DNA from: Euonymus europaeus
Lineage: Eukaryota > Streptophyta > Magnoliopsida > Celastrales > Celastraceae
Direction of reading: 5' to 3'
Length of the DNA stretch: 64,000 nucleotides
Assembly: GCA_963580455.1 (NCBI GenBank)
Contig: OY756961.1
Span: forward strand, 14,923,001-14,987,000
This document shows positions 1 through 11,500 of the stretch, one piece after another (the first letter of the stretch is position 1; each line of letters begins with the position of its first letter). Below the pieces are notes generated by a model. It had not been told where the DNA came from and ran no database searches. It saw only the letters and a list, made by a program, of their open reading frames with translations. Both the position numbers and the translations under genes were made by a program.

Positions 1-39
1 ATAGACAAAATCGTTAAAAGCTCCTCCATAGAGAGAATT

Positions 40-67
40 GAGCAACTTCGGACCATCAAAGTTGCTC
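40..67. other. 9-bp inverted repeat with 10-base loop (representative copy)
   Basis: GAGCAACTT and its exact reverse complement AAGTTGCTC flank a 10-base loop, CGGACCATCA. The same element lies at monomer positions 40-67 in a large share of the roughly 400 units. Variant units weaken it (GAGCGACTT gives a G.T pair, AAATTGCTC a mismatch, GATCAACTT a mismatch), and I saw no compensating change on the other arm. It could form a cruciform or hairpin, or be a symmetric protein site. No function is demonstrated by sequence. Confidence 0.85.
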
Positions 68-112
68 GGTGTACACTTTTTATTGTTCTTATATGTCAAA
101 TTTTATGAGTAT

Positions 113-118
113 AAGCTT
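113..118. other. Conserved HindIII site of the monomer (representative copy)
   Basis: AAGCTT sits at monomer position 113-118 in most units, so HindIII digestion should give a 160-bp ladder. It is lost in recurrent subtypes: AAGCTGCAT, TATAATCTTCAT, TATGAGCTTCC and AAGATGC. The losses are HOR-specific, so the digest should show defined multimer bands. Confidence 0.9.
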
Positions 119-514
119 CCTAGATTATTTCGATGCCAAAACACCAACTTTCTATGACAAATGGACAAAACCGTTAAAAGCTCCTCCATAGAGAGAGTTG
201 AGCAACTTCGGACCATCAAATTTGCTCGGTGTACACTTTTTATTGTTCTTATATGTCAAATTTATGAGTATAAGCTTCATAGATTATTTCGATGTTAAAA
301 CACCAACTTTCTATGACAAATGGACGAAACCGTTAAAAGCTCCTCCATAGGGAGAGTTGAGGAACTTCGGACCATCAAAATTCCTCTATGTATACTTTTT
401 ATTGTTCTTCTATGTCAAATTTTACGGGTATAAGCTTCATAGATTATTTCGATTCCAAAACACCAACTTTCTATGACAAATGGACAAAATCGTTAAAAGC
501 TCCTACATAGAGAG

Positions 515-526
515 AGTTGATCAACT
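515..526. other. 12-bp perfect palindrome variant (representative copy)
   Basis: AGTTGATCAACT replaces the usual AGTTGAGCAACT, so one G-to-T change turns a near-palindrome into a perfect one containing a BclI site. The variant is frequent between about 9.9 and 30 kb, for example near 14,548, 14,868 and 22,022. It overlaps the left arm of the larger inverted repeat. Confidence 0.85.
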
Positions 527-620
527 TCGGACCATCAAAGTTGCTCGGTGTACACTTTTTCTTGTTCTTATATGTCAAATTTTATGATTATAAGCTTCAT
601 AGATTATTTCGATGCCGAAA

Positions 621-1740
621 CACCAACTTTCTATGACAAATGGACGAAACCGTTAAAAGCTCCTCCATAGAGAGAGTTGAGCAACTTCGGACCATCAAAA
701 TTGCTCTATGTATACTTTTTATTGTTCTTCTATTTCAAATTTTACGAGTATAAGCTTCCTAGATTATTTCGATGCCAAAACAACAACTTTCTATGACAAA
801 TTGACAAAACCGTTAAAAGCTCCTTCATAGAGAGTGTTGAGCGACTTCGGACCTTCAAAGTTGCTCGGTGTACAATTTTTATTGTTCTTATATGTCAAAT
901 TTTATGTGTATAAGCTTCATAGATTATTTCGATGCCAAAACACCAACTTTCTATGACAAATGGACAAAGCCGTTAAAAGCTCCTCCATAGAGAGAGTTGA
1001 GCAACTTCGGACCATCAAAGTTGCCCGGTGTACAATTTTTATTGTTCTCATATGTCAAATTTTTTGAGTATGAGCTTCATAGATTATTTCGATGCCAAAA
1101 CACCAACTTTCTATGACAAATGGACAAAACTGTTAAGAGCTCTTCCATAGATAGAGTTGAGCAACTTCGGACTATCAAAGTTGCTCGAGATAGACATTTT
1201 ATTGTTCTACTATGTCAAATTTTACGAGTTTAAGCTTCCTAGATTATTTCGATGACAAAACACCAACTTTCTATGACAAATGGACAAAATCATTAAAAGC
1301 TCCTTCATAGAGAGTGTTGAGCGACTTCGGACCATCAAAGTTGCTCGGTGTACAATTTTTATTGTTCTTATATGTCAAATTTTTTGAGTGTAAGCTTCAG
1401 AGATTATTTCGATGCCAAAACACCAACTTTCTATGACAAATAGACAAAATCGTTAAAAGCTCGTCCATAGAGAGAATTGAGCAACTTCGGACCATCAAAG
1501 TTGCTCGGTGTACACTTTTTATTGTTCTTATATGTCAAATTTTATGAGTATAAGCTTCCTAGATTATTTCGATGCCAAAACACCAACTTTCTATGACAAA
1601 TGGACAAAACCGTTAAAAGCTCCTCCACAGAGAGAGTTGAGCAACTTCGGACCATCAAATTTGCTCGGTGTACAATTTTTATTGTTCTTATATGTTAAAT
1701 TTTATGAGTATAAGCTTCATAGATTATTTCGATGCCAAAA
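621..1740 (+). repeat. 7-monomer HOR (1,120 bp), copy 1
   Basis: This seven-monomer block recurs at 4,941-6,060 and 6,061-7,180. Ordered markers are: CTATTTCAAAT after a CTATGTATAC unit; CAACAACTTT with TTGACAAAACC; TTTATGTGTATAAG; TGGACAAAGCC with TTGCCCGGTG; TGTTAAGAGCTCTTCC; CGAGATAGACATTTT; and GAGTGTAAGCTTCAGAG. The order and most private variants are kept in all three copies, so the block moved as one unit. Confidence 0.9.
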
Positions 1741-1800
1741 CACCTACTTTCTATGACAAATGGACAAAACCGTTAACAGCTCCTCCATAGAGAGGAGTTG

Positions 1801-2760
1801 AGCAACTTTGGACTATCAAAGTTTCTCGGGATATACTTTTTTTTGTTCTTCTATGTTAAATTTTACGAGTATAAGCTTCCTAGATTATTTCGATGCCAAA
1901 ACACCATCTTTCTATGACAAATGGACAAAACCGTTAAAAGCTCCTTCATAGAGAGAGTTGAGCAACTTCGGACCATCAAAATTGCTCTATGTATACTTTT
2001 TATTGTTCTTATATGTCAAATTTTACGAGTATAAGCTTCCTACATTATTTCGATGCCAAAACAACAACTTTCTATGACAAATGGACAAAACCGTTAAAAG
2101 CTCCTCCATAGAGAGAGTTGAGCGATTTCGGACCTTCAAAATTGTTCGGTGTACAATTTTTATTGTTCTTATATGTCAAATTTTATGAGTATAAGCTTCA
2201 TAGATTATTTCGATGCCAAAACACCAACTTTTTATGACAAATTGACAAAACCGTTAAAATCTCCTCCATAGAGAGAGTTGAGCAACTTTGGACCATCAAA
2301 GTTGCTCGGTGTACACTTTTTATTGTTCTTATATGTCAAATTTTATATGTATGAGCTTCATAAATCTTTTCGATGCCAAAACAACAACTTTCTATGACAA
2401 ATGGACAAAGCCGTTAAAAGCTCCTCCATAGAGAGAGTTGAGCAACTTCCGACCATCAAAATTGCTCGGTGTACAATTTTTATTGTCCTCATATGTCAAA
2501 TTTTTTGAGTATAAGCTTCATAAATTATTTCGAGGCCAAAATAACAACTTTCTATGAAAAATCGACAAAACCGTTAAACGCTCCTCCGTAGAGAGAGTTG
2601 AACAACTTCGGACCTTCAAAATTGCTCTTTGTACAATTTTTATTGTTTTTATATGTCAAATTTTATGAGTATAAGCTTCATAGATTATTTCGATTCTAAA
2701 ACACCAACTTTCTATGACAAATGGACAAAACCGTTAAAAGCTCCTCCATAGAGAGAGTTG
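1801..2760 (+). repeat. 6-monomer duplicated segment, copy 1
   Basis: Matches 7,560-8,519 at an offset of 5,759. Shared rare variants in order: TATACTTTTTTTTG, ACACCATCTTTC, TACATTATTTC, TTTATATGTAT with TAAAT, TCGAGGCCAAAATAAC, and GATTCTAAAAC. The two copies diverge into different subtypes after about 2,760. Confidence 0.85.
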
Positions 2761-4319
2761 AGCAACTTCGGACCATCAAAGTTGCTCGGTGTACAATTTT
2801 TATTGTTCTCATATATCAAATTTTACGAGTATAAGCTTCATAGATTATTTCGATACCAAAACACCAACTTTCTATGACAAATGGACGAAACCGTTAAAAG
2901 CTCCTCCATAGAGAGAGTTGAGCAACTTCGGACCATCAAAATTTCTCTATGTATACTTTTTATTGTTCTTCTATGTCAAATTTTACGAGTATAAGCTGCA
3001 TAGATTATTTCGATGCCAAAACACCAACTTTCTATGACAAATGGACAAAACCGTTAAAAGCTCCTCCATAGAGAGAGTTGAGCAACTTCGGACCATCAAA
3101 GTTGCTCGGTGTACACTTTTTATTGTTCTTATATGTCAAATTTTATGAGTATAAGCTTCATAGATTATTTCGATGCCAAAACACCAACTTTCTATGACAA
3201 ATGGACGAAACCGTTAAAAGCTCCTCCATAGAGAGAGTTGAGCAACTTCGGACCATCAAAATTGCTCTATGTATAACTTTTATTGTTCTTCTATGTGAAA
3301 TTTTACGAGTATAAGCTGCATAGATTATTTCGATGCCAAAACACCAACTTTCTATGACAAATGGACAAAACCGTTAAAAGCTCCTCCATAGAGAGAGTTG
3401 AGCAAGTTCGGACCATCAAAGTTGCTCGGTGTACACTTTTTATTGTTCTTATATGTCAAATTTTATGAGTATAAGCTTCATAGATTATTTCGATGCCAAA
3501 ACAAGAACTTTCTATGACAAATGGACGAAACCGTTAAAAGCTCCTCCATAGAGAGAGTTGAGCGATTTCGGACCATCAAAATTGCTCGGTGTACAATTTT
3601 TATTGTTCTTCTATGTGAAATTTTACGAGTATAAGCTTCATAGATTATTTCGATGCCAAAACTCCAACTTTCTATGACAAATGGACGAAACCGTAAAAGC
3701 TCCTCCATAGAGAGAGTTGAGCAACTTCGGACCATCAAAGTTGCTCGGTGTACACTTTTTATTGTTCTTATATGTCAAATTTTATATGTATAAGCTTCAT
3801 AGATTATTTCGATGCCAAAACACCAACTTTCTATGACAAATGGACAAAGCCTTTAAAAGCTCCTCCATAGAGAGAGTTGAGCAACTTCGGACCATCAAAG
3901 TTGCCCGGTGTACAATTTTTATTGTTCTCATATGTCAAATTTTTTGAGTATAAGCTTCATAGATTATTTCGATGCCAAAACACCAACTTTCTATGACAAA
4001 TGGACAAAACCGTTAAGAGCTCCTCCATAGATAGAGTTGAGCAACTTCGGACTATCAAAGTTGCTCGAGATAGACATTTTATTGTTCTTCTATGTCAAAT
4101 TTTACGAGTTTAAGCTTCCTAGATTATTTCGATGCCAAAACACCAATTTTCAATGACAAATGGACAAAATCGTTAAAAGCTCCTTCATAGAGAGTGTTGA
4201 GCGACTTCGGACCATCAAAGTTGCTCGGTGTACAATTTTTATTGTTCTTATATGTCAAATTTTTTGAGTATAAGCTTCATAGATTATTTCGATGCCAAAA
4301 CACCAACTTTCTATGACAA

Positions 4320-5960
4320 ATAGACAAAATTGTTAAAAGCTCCTCCATAGAGAGAATTGAGCAACTTCGGACCATCAAAGTTGCTCGGTGTACACTTTTT
4401 ATTGTTCTTATATGTCAAATTTTATGAGTTTAAGCTTCCTAGATTATTTCGATGCCAAAACACCAACTTTCTATGACAAATGGACAAAACCGTTAAAAGC
4501 TCCTCCATAGAGAGAGTTGAGCAACTTCGGACCATCAAATTTGCTCGGTGTACACTTTTTATTGTTCTTATATGTCAAATTTTATGAGTATAAGCTTCAT
4601 AGATTATTTCGATGTTAAAACACCAACTTTCTATGACAAATGGACGAAACCGTTAAAAGCTCCTCCATAGGGAGAGTTGAGGAACTTCGGACCATCAAAA
4701 TTCCTCTATGTATACTTTTTATTGTTCTTCTATGTCAAATTTTACGGGTATAAGCTTCATAGATTATTTCGATTCCAAAACACCAACTTTCTATGACAAA
4801 TGGACAAAATCGTTAAAAGCTCCTACATAGAGAGAGTTGATCAACTTCGGACCATCAAAGTTGCTCGGTGTACACTTTTTCTTGTTCTTATATGTCAAAT
4901 TTTATGATTATAAGCTTCATAGATTATTTCGATGCCAAAACACCAACTTTGTATGACAAATGGACGAAACCGTTAAAAGCTCCTCCATAGAGAGAGTTGA
5001 GCAACTTCGGACCATCAAAATTGCTCTATGTATACTTTTTATTGTTCTTCTATTTCAAATTTTACGAGTATAAGCTTCCTAGATTATTTCGATGCCAAAA
5101 CAACAACTTTCTATGACAAATTGACAAAACCGTTAAAAGCTCCTTCATAGAGAGTATTGAGCGACTTCGGACCTTCAAAGTTGCTCGGTGTACAATTTTT
5201 ATTGTTCTTATATGTCAAATTTTATGCGTATAAGTTTCATAGATTATTTCGATGCCAAAACACCAACTTTCTATGACAAATGGACAAAGCCGTTAAAAGC
5301 TCCTCCATAGAGAGAGTTGAGCAACTTCGGACCATCAAAGTTGCCCGGTGTACAATTTTTATTGTTCTCATATGTCAAATTTTTTGAGTATGAGCTTCAT
5401 AGATTATTTCGATGTCAAAACACCAACTTTCTATGACAAATGGACAAAACTGTTAAGAGCTCTTCCATAGATAGAGTTGAGCAACTTCGGACTATCAAAG
5501 TTGCTCGAGATAGACATTTTATTGTTCTTCTATGTCAAATTTTACGAGTTTAAGCTTCCTAGATTATTTCGATGACAAAACACCAACTTTCTATGACAAA
5601 TGGACAAAATCATTAAAAGCTCCTTCATAGAGAGTGTTGAGCGACTTCGGACCATCAAAGTTGCTCGGTGTACAATTTTTATTGTTCTTATATGTCAAAT
5701 TTTTTGAGTGTAAGCTTCAGAGATTATTTCGATGCCAAAACACCAACTTTCTATGACAAATAGACAATATCGTTAAAAGCTCGTCCATAGAGAGAATTGA
5801 GCAACTTCGGACCATCAAAGTTGCTCGGTGTACACTTTTTATTGTTCTTATATGTCAAATTTTATGAGTATAAGCTTCCTAGATTATTTCGATGCCAAAA
5901 CACCAACTTTCTATGACAAATGGACAAAACCGTTAAAAGCTCCTCCATAGAGAGAGTTGA
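4320..5960 (+). repeat. 27-monomer offset duplication, copy 2
   Basis: Partner of 1-1,640, sharing its private variants (for example CATAGGGAGAG near 4,667 and TTCCTCTATG near 4,701). Similarity breaks near 5,960-6,020, where the second copy switches into the repeated 7-monomer block instead of following the 1,640-1,800 text. Confidence 0.88.
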
Positions 5961-6060
5961 GCAACTTCGGACCATCAAAGTTGCTCGGTGTACAATTTTT
6001 ATTGTTCTCATATGTCAAATTTTATGATTATAAGCTTCATAGATTATGTCGATGCCAAAA
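4941..6060 (+). repeat. 7-monomer HOR (1,120 bp), copy 2
   Basis: Same seven-monomer order as 621-1,740, shifted by 4,320 bases (27 monomers), with scattered single differences such as GAGTATTGAG for GAGTGTTGAG near 5,156. It directly abuts the next copy head to tail. Confidence 0.9.
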
Positions 6061-7180
6061 CACCAACTTTCTATGACAAATGGACGAAACCGTTAAAAGC
6101 TCCTCCATAGAGAGAGTTGAGCAACTTCGGACCATCAAAATTGCTCTATGTATACTTTTTATTGTTCATCTATTTCAAATTTTACGAGTATAAGCTTCCT
6201 AGATTATTTCGATGCCAAAACAACAACTTTCTATGACAAATTGACAAAACCATTAAAAGCTACTTCATAGAGAGTGTTGAGCGACTTCGGACCTTCAAAG
6301 TTGCTCGGTGTACAATTTTTATTGTTCTTATATGTCAAATTTTATGTGTATAAGCTTCATAGATTATTTCGATGCCAAAACACCAACTTTCTATGACAAA
6401 TGGACAAAGCCGTTAAAAGCTCCTCCATAGAGAGAGTTGAGCAACTTCGGACCATCAAAGTTGCCCGGTGTACAATTTTTATTGTTCTCATATGTCAAAT
6501 TTTTTGAGTATGAGCTTCATAGATTATTTCGATGTCAAAACACCAACTTTCTATGACAAATGGACAAAACTGTTAAGAGCTCTTCCATAGATAGAGTTGA
6601 GCAACTTCGGACTATCAAAGTTGCTCGAGATAGACATTTTATTGTTCTTCTATGTCAAATTTTACGAGTTTAAGCTTCCTAGATTATTTCGATGACAAAA
6701 CACCAACTTTCTATAACAAATGGACAAAATCATTAAAAGCTCCTTCATAGAGAGTGTTGAGCGACTTCGGACCATCAAAGTTGCTCGGTGTACAATTTTT
6801 ATTGTTCTTATATGTCAAATTTTTTGAGTGTAAGCTTCAGAGATTATTTCGATGCCAAAACACCAACTTTCTATGACAAATAGACAAAATCGTTAAAAGC
6901 TCGTCCATAGAGAGAATTGAGCAACTTCGGACCATCAAAGTTGCTCGGTGTACACTTTTTATTGTTCTTATATGTCAAATTTTATGAGTATAAGCTTCCT
7001 AGATTATTTCGATGCCGAAACACCAACTTTCTATGACAAATGGACAAAACCGTTAAAAGCTCCTCCATAGAGAGAGTTGAGCAACTTCGGACCATCAAAT
7101 TTGCTCGGTGTACAATTTTTATTGTTCTTATATGTCAAATTTTATGAGTATAAGCTTCATAGATTATTTCGATGCCAAAA
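6061..7180 (+). repeat. 7-monomer HOR (1,120 bp), copy 3
   Basis: Directly follows copy 2 at exactly 1,120 bases, with the same ordered variants. Private changes include GTTCATCTATTTC near 6,166 and GCTACTTCATAG near 6,249. With copy 2 it forms a true tandem HOR pair, most simply explained by unequal crossing-over seven monomers out of register. Confidence 0.9.
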
Positions 7181-7559
7181 CACCTACTTTCTATGACAAA
7201 TGGACAAAACCGTTAACAGCTCCTCCATAGAGAGGAGTTGAGCAACTTCGGACTATCAAAGTTTCTCGGGATAGACTTTTTATTGTTCTTCTATGTTAAA
7301 TTTTACGAGTATAAGCTTCCTAGATATTTCGATGCCAAAACACTAACTTTCTATGACAAATGGACAAAGCCGTTAAAAGCTCCTCCATAGAGAGAGTTGA
7401 GCAACTTCGGACCATCAAAGTTGCTCGGTGTACAATTTTTATTGTTCTCATATGTCAAATTTTTTTAGTATAAGCTTCATAAATTATTTCGACGCCAAAA
7501 CACCAACTTTCTATGAAAAATAGACAAAACCGTTAAGAGCTCCTCCTTAGAGAGAGTTG

Positions 7560-8519
7560 AGCAACTTCGGACTATCAAAGTTTCTCAGGATATACTTTTT
7601 TTTGTTCTTCTATGTTAAATTTTACGAGTATAAGCTTCCTAGATTATTTCGATGCCAAAACACCATCTTTCTATGACAAATGGACAAAACCGTTAAAAGC
7701 TCCTTCATAGAGAGAGTTGAGCAACTTCGGACCATCAAAATTGCTCTATGTATACTTTTTATTGTTCTTATATGTCAAATTTTACGAGTATAAGCTTCCT
7801 ACATTATTTCGATGCCAAAACAACAACTTTCTATGACAAATGGACAAAACCGTTAAAAGCTCCTCCATAGAGAGAGTTGAGCGATTTCGGACCTTCAAAA
7901 TTGCTCGGTGTACAATTTTTATTGTTCTTATATGTCAAATTTTACGAGTATAAGCTTCATAGATTATTTCGATGCCAAAACACCAACTTTTTATGACAAA
8001 TTGACAAAACCGTTAAAATCTCCTCCATAGAGAGAGTTGAGCAACTTCGGACCATCAAAGTTGCTCGGTGTACACTTTTTATTGTTCTTATATGTCAAAT
8101 TTTATATGTATAAGCTTCATAAATATTTTCGATGCCAAAACAACAACTTTCTATGACAAATGGACAAAGCCGTTAAAAGATCCTCCATAGAGAGAGTTGA
8201 GCAACTTCGGACCATCAAAATTGCTCGGTGTACAATTTTTATTGTCCTCATATGTCAAATTTTTTGAGTATAAGCTTCATAAATTATTTCGAGGCCAAAA
8301 TAACAACTTTCTATGAAAAATCGACAAAACCATTAAACGCTCCTCCGTAGAGAGAGTTGAACAACTTCGGACCTTCAAAATTGCTCTTTGTACAATTTTT
8401 ATTGTTTTTATATGTCAAATTTTATGAGTATAAGCTTCATAGATTATTTCGATTCTAAAACACCAACTTTCTATGACAAATGGACAAAACCGTTAAAAGC
8501 TCCTCCATAGAGAGAGTTG
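7560..8519 (+). repeat. 6-monomer duplicated segment, copy 2
   Basis: Partner of 1,801-2,760, with the same marker order. The two monomers before it (about 7,241-7,560), which include the two-base deletion in TAGATATTTC near 7,325, are extra relative to the first copy. Confidence 0.85.
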
Positions 8520-11500
8520 AGCAACTTCGGACCATCAAAATTGCTCTATGTATAACTTTTATTGTTCTTCTATCTGAAATTTTACGAGTATAAGCTGCAT
8601 AGATTATTTCGATGCCAAAACTCCAACTTTCTATGACAAATGGACGAAACCGTTAAAAGCTCCTCCATAGAGAGAGTTGAGCAACTTCGGACCATCAAAA
8701 TTGCTCTATGTATAACTTTTATTGTTCTTCTATGTGAAATTTTACGAGTATAAGCTGCATAGATTATTTCGATGCCAAAACACCAACTTTCTATGACAAA
8801 TGGACAAAACCGTTAAAAGCTCCTCCATAGAGAGAGTTGAGCAAGTTCGGACCATCAAAGTTGCTCTGTGTACACTTTTTATTGTTCTTATATGTCAAAT
8901 TTTATGAGTATAAGCTTCATAGATTATTTCGATGCCAAAACAAGAACTTTCTATGACAAATGGATGAAACCGTTAAAAGCTCCTCCATAGAGAGAGTTGA
9001 GCAACTTCGGACCATCAAAATTGCTCTATGTATAACTTTTATTGTTCTTCTATGTGAAATTTTACGAGTATAAGCTGCATAGATTATTTCGATGCCAAAA
9101 CTCCAACTTTCTATGACAAATGGACGAAACCGTTAAAAGCTCCTCCATAGAGAGAGTTGAGCAACTTCGGACCATCAAAATTGCTCTATGTATAACTTTT
9201 ATTGTTCTTCTATGTGAAATTTTACGAGTATAAGCTGCATAGATTATTTCGATGCCAAAACTCCAATTTTCTATGACAAATCGACAAAACCGTTAAACGC
9301 TCCTCCATAGAGAGAGTTGAACAACTTCGGACCATCAAAATTTCTCTATGTATACTTTTTATTGTTCTTCTATGTCAAATTTTACGAGTATAAGCTGCAT
9401 AGATTATTTCGATGCCAAAACACCAACTTTCTATGACAAATGGACAAAACCGTTAAAAGCTCCTCCATAGAGATAGTTGAGCAACTTAGGACCATCAAAG
9501 TTGCTCGGTGTACACGTTTTATTGTTCTTATATGTCAAATTTTATGACTATAAGCTTCATAGATTATTTCGATGCCAAAACACTAACTTTCTATGACAAA
9601 TGGAGAAAACCGTTAAAAGCTCCTCTATAGAGAGAGTTGAGCAACTTCGGACCATCAAAGTTGCTCGGTGTACACTTTTTATTGTTCTTATATGTCAAAT
9701 TTTATGAGTATAAGCTTCATAGATTATTTCGATGTCAAAACACTAACTTTCTATGACAAATGGACGAAACCGTTAAAAGCTCCTCCATAGAGAGAGTTGA
9801 GCAACTTCGGACCATCAAAGATGCTCTATGTATAACTTTTATTGTTCTTGTATGTGAAATTTTACGAGTATAAGCTGCATAGATTATTTCGATTCTAAAA
9901 CACCAACTTTCGTAGACAAATGGACAAAACCGTTAAAAGCTCCTCCATAGAGAGAGTTGATCAACTTCGGACCATCAAAGTTGCTCGGTGTACACTTTTT
10001 ATTGTTCTTATATGTCAAATTTTATGATTATAAGCTTCATAGATTATTTTGATGCCAAAACACCAACTTTCTATGACAAATGGACGAACCCGTTAAAAGC
10101 TCCTCCATAGAGATAGTTGAGCAACTTCGGACAATCAAAATTGCTCTATTTATACTTTTTATTGTTCTTCTATGTCAAATTTTACGAGTATAAGCTTCCT
10201 ATATTATTTCGATGCCAAAACACCAACTTTCTATGACAAATGGACAAAACCGTTAAAAGCTCCTTCATAGAGAGTGTTGAGCGACTTCGGACCTTCAAAG
10301 TTGCTCGGTGTACAATTTTTATTGTTCTTATATGTCAAATTTTATGTGTATAAGCTTCATAGATTATTTCGATGCCAAAACCACAACTTTCTATGACAAA
10401 TGGACAAAGCCGTTAAAAGCTCCTCCATAGAGAGAGTTGAGCAACTTCGGACCATCAAAGTTGCCCAGTGTACAATTTTTATTGTTCTCATATGTCAAAT
10501 TTTTTGAGTATGGGCTTCATAGATTATTTCGATGCCAAAACACCAACTTTCTATGACTAATGGACAAAACCGTTAAGAGCTCCTCCATAGATAGAGTTGA
10601 GCAACTTCGGACTATCAAAGTTGCTCGAGATAGACATTTTATTGTTCTTCTATGTCAAATTTTACGAGTTTAAGCTTCCTAGATTATTTCGATGCCAAAA
10701 CACCAACTTTCTATGACAAATGGACCAAATCGTTAAAAGCTCCTTCATAGAGAGTGTTGAGCGACTTTGGACCATCAAAGTTGCTCGGTGTACAATTTTT
10801 ATTGTTCTTATATGTGAAATTTTTTGAGTATAAGCTTCATAGATTATTTCGATGCCAAAACACCAACTTTCTATGACAAATAGACAAAATCGTTAAAAGC
10901 TCCTCCATAGACAGAATTGAGCAACTTCGGACCATCAAAGTTGCTCGGTGTACACTTTTTATTGTTCTTATATGTCAAATTTTATGAGTATAAGCTTCCT
11001 AGATTATTTCGATGCCAAAACACCAACTTTCTATGACAAATGGACAAAACCGTTAAAAGCTCCTCCATAGAGAGAGTTGAGCAACTTCTGACCATCAAAT
11101 TTGCTCGGTGTACACTTTTTATTGTTCTTATATGTCAAATTTTATGAGTATAAGCTTCATAGATTATTTCGATGTTAAAACACCAACTTTCTATGACAAA
11201 TGGACGAAACCGTTAAAAGCTCCTCCATAGAGAGAGTTGAGCAACTTCGGACTATCAAAATTGCTCTATGTATACTTTTTATTGTTTTTCTATGTCAAAT
11301 TTTACGAGTATAAGCTTCATAGATTATTTCGATTCCAAAACACCAACTTTCTATGACAAATGGACAAAATCGTTAAAAACTCCTCCATAGAGAGAGTTGA
11401 TCAACTTCGGACCATCAAAGTTGCTCGGTGTACACTTTTTATTTTTCTTATATGTGAAATTTTATGATTATAAGCTTCATAGATTATTTCGATGCCAAAA

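Larger units (their letters stand above)
1..1640 (+). repeat. 27-monomer offset duplication, copy 1
   Basis: Matches 4,320-5,960 almost base for base, including rare variants: GATGTTAAAAC near 295, CATAGGGAGAGTTGAGGAAC near 346, TTCCTCTATG near 381, GATTCCAAAAC near 450 and TTTTTCTTGTTC near 557. A one-base deletion near 262 makes the offset 4,319 before it and 4,320 after it. The left end is cut by the window edge. Confidence 0.88.

Noticed and set aside
47..62. Possible CENP-B box (TTCGGACCATCAAAG)
   Set aside because: It matches the TTCG and central A of the mammalian consensus but has AAAG in place of CGGG. That is a partial match expected often by chance.
77..104. TATA-like or T-rich promoter element in each monomer
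   Set aside because: T-rich and TATAT stretches are expected at 36% G+C, and no transcript unit or initiator context is visible. Sequence alone cannot support a promoter.
1508..1756. 82-codon open frame on the + strand
   Set aside because: It spans about one and a half monomers. Because 160 is not a multiple of 3, each unit is read in a new frame, so short open stretches arise by chance. No domain, and no conserved start context.
3478..3738. 86-codon open frame on the - strand
   Set aside because: Translation of the reverse strand of the satellite; its internal sequence repeat simply reflects the monomers. Equivalent frames in neighbouring units are interrupted by stops.
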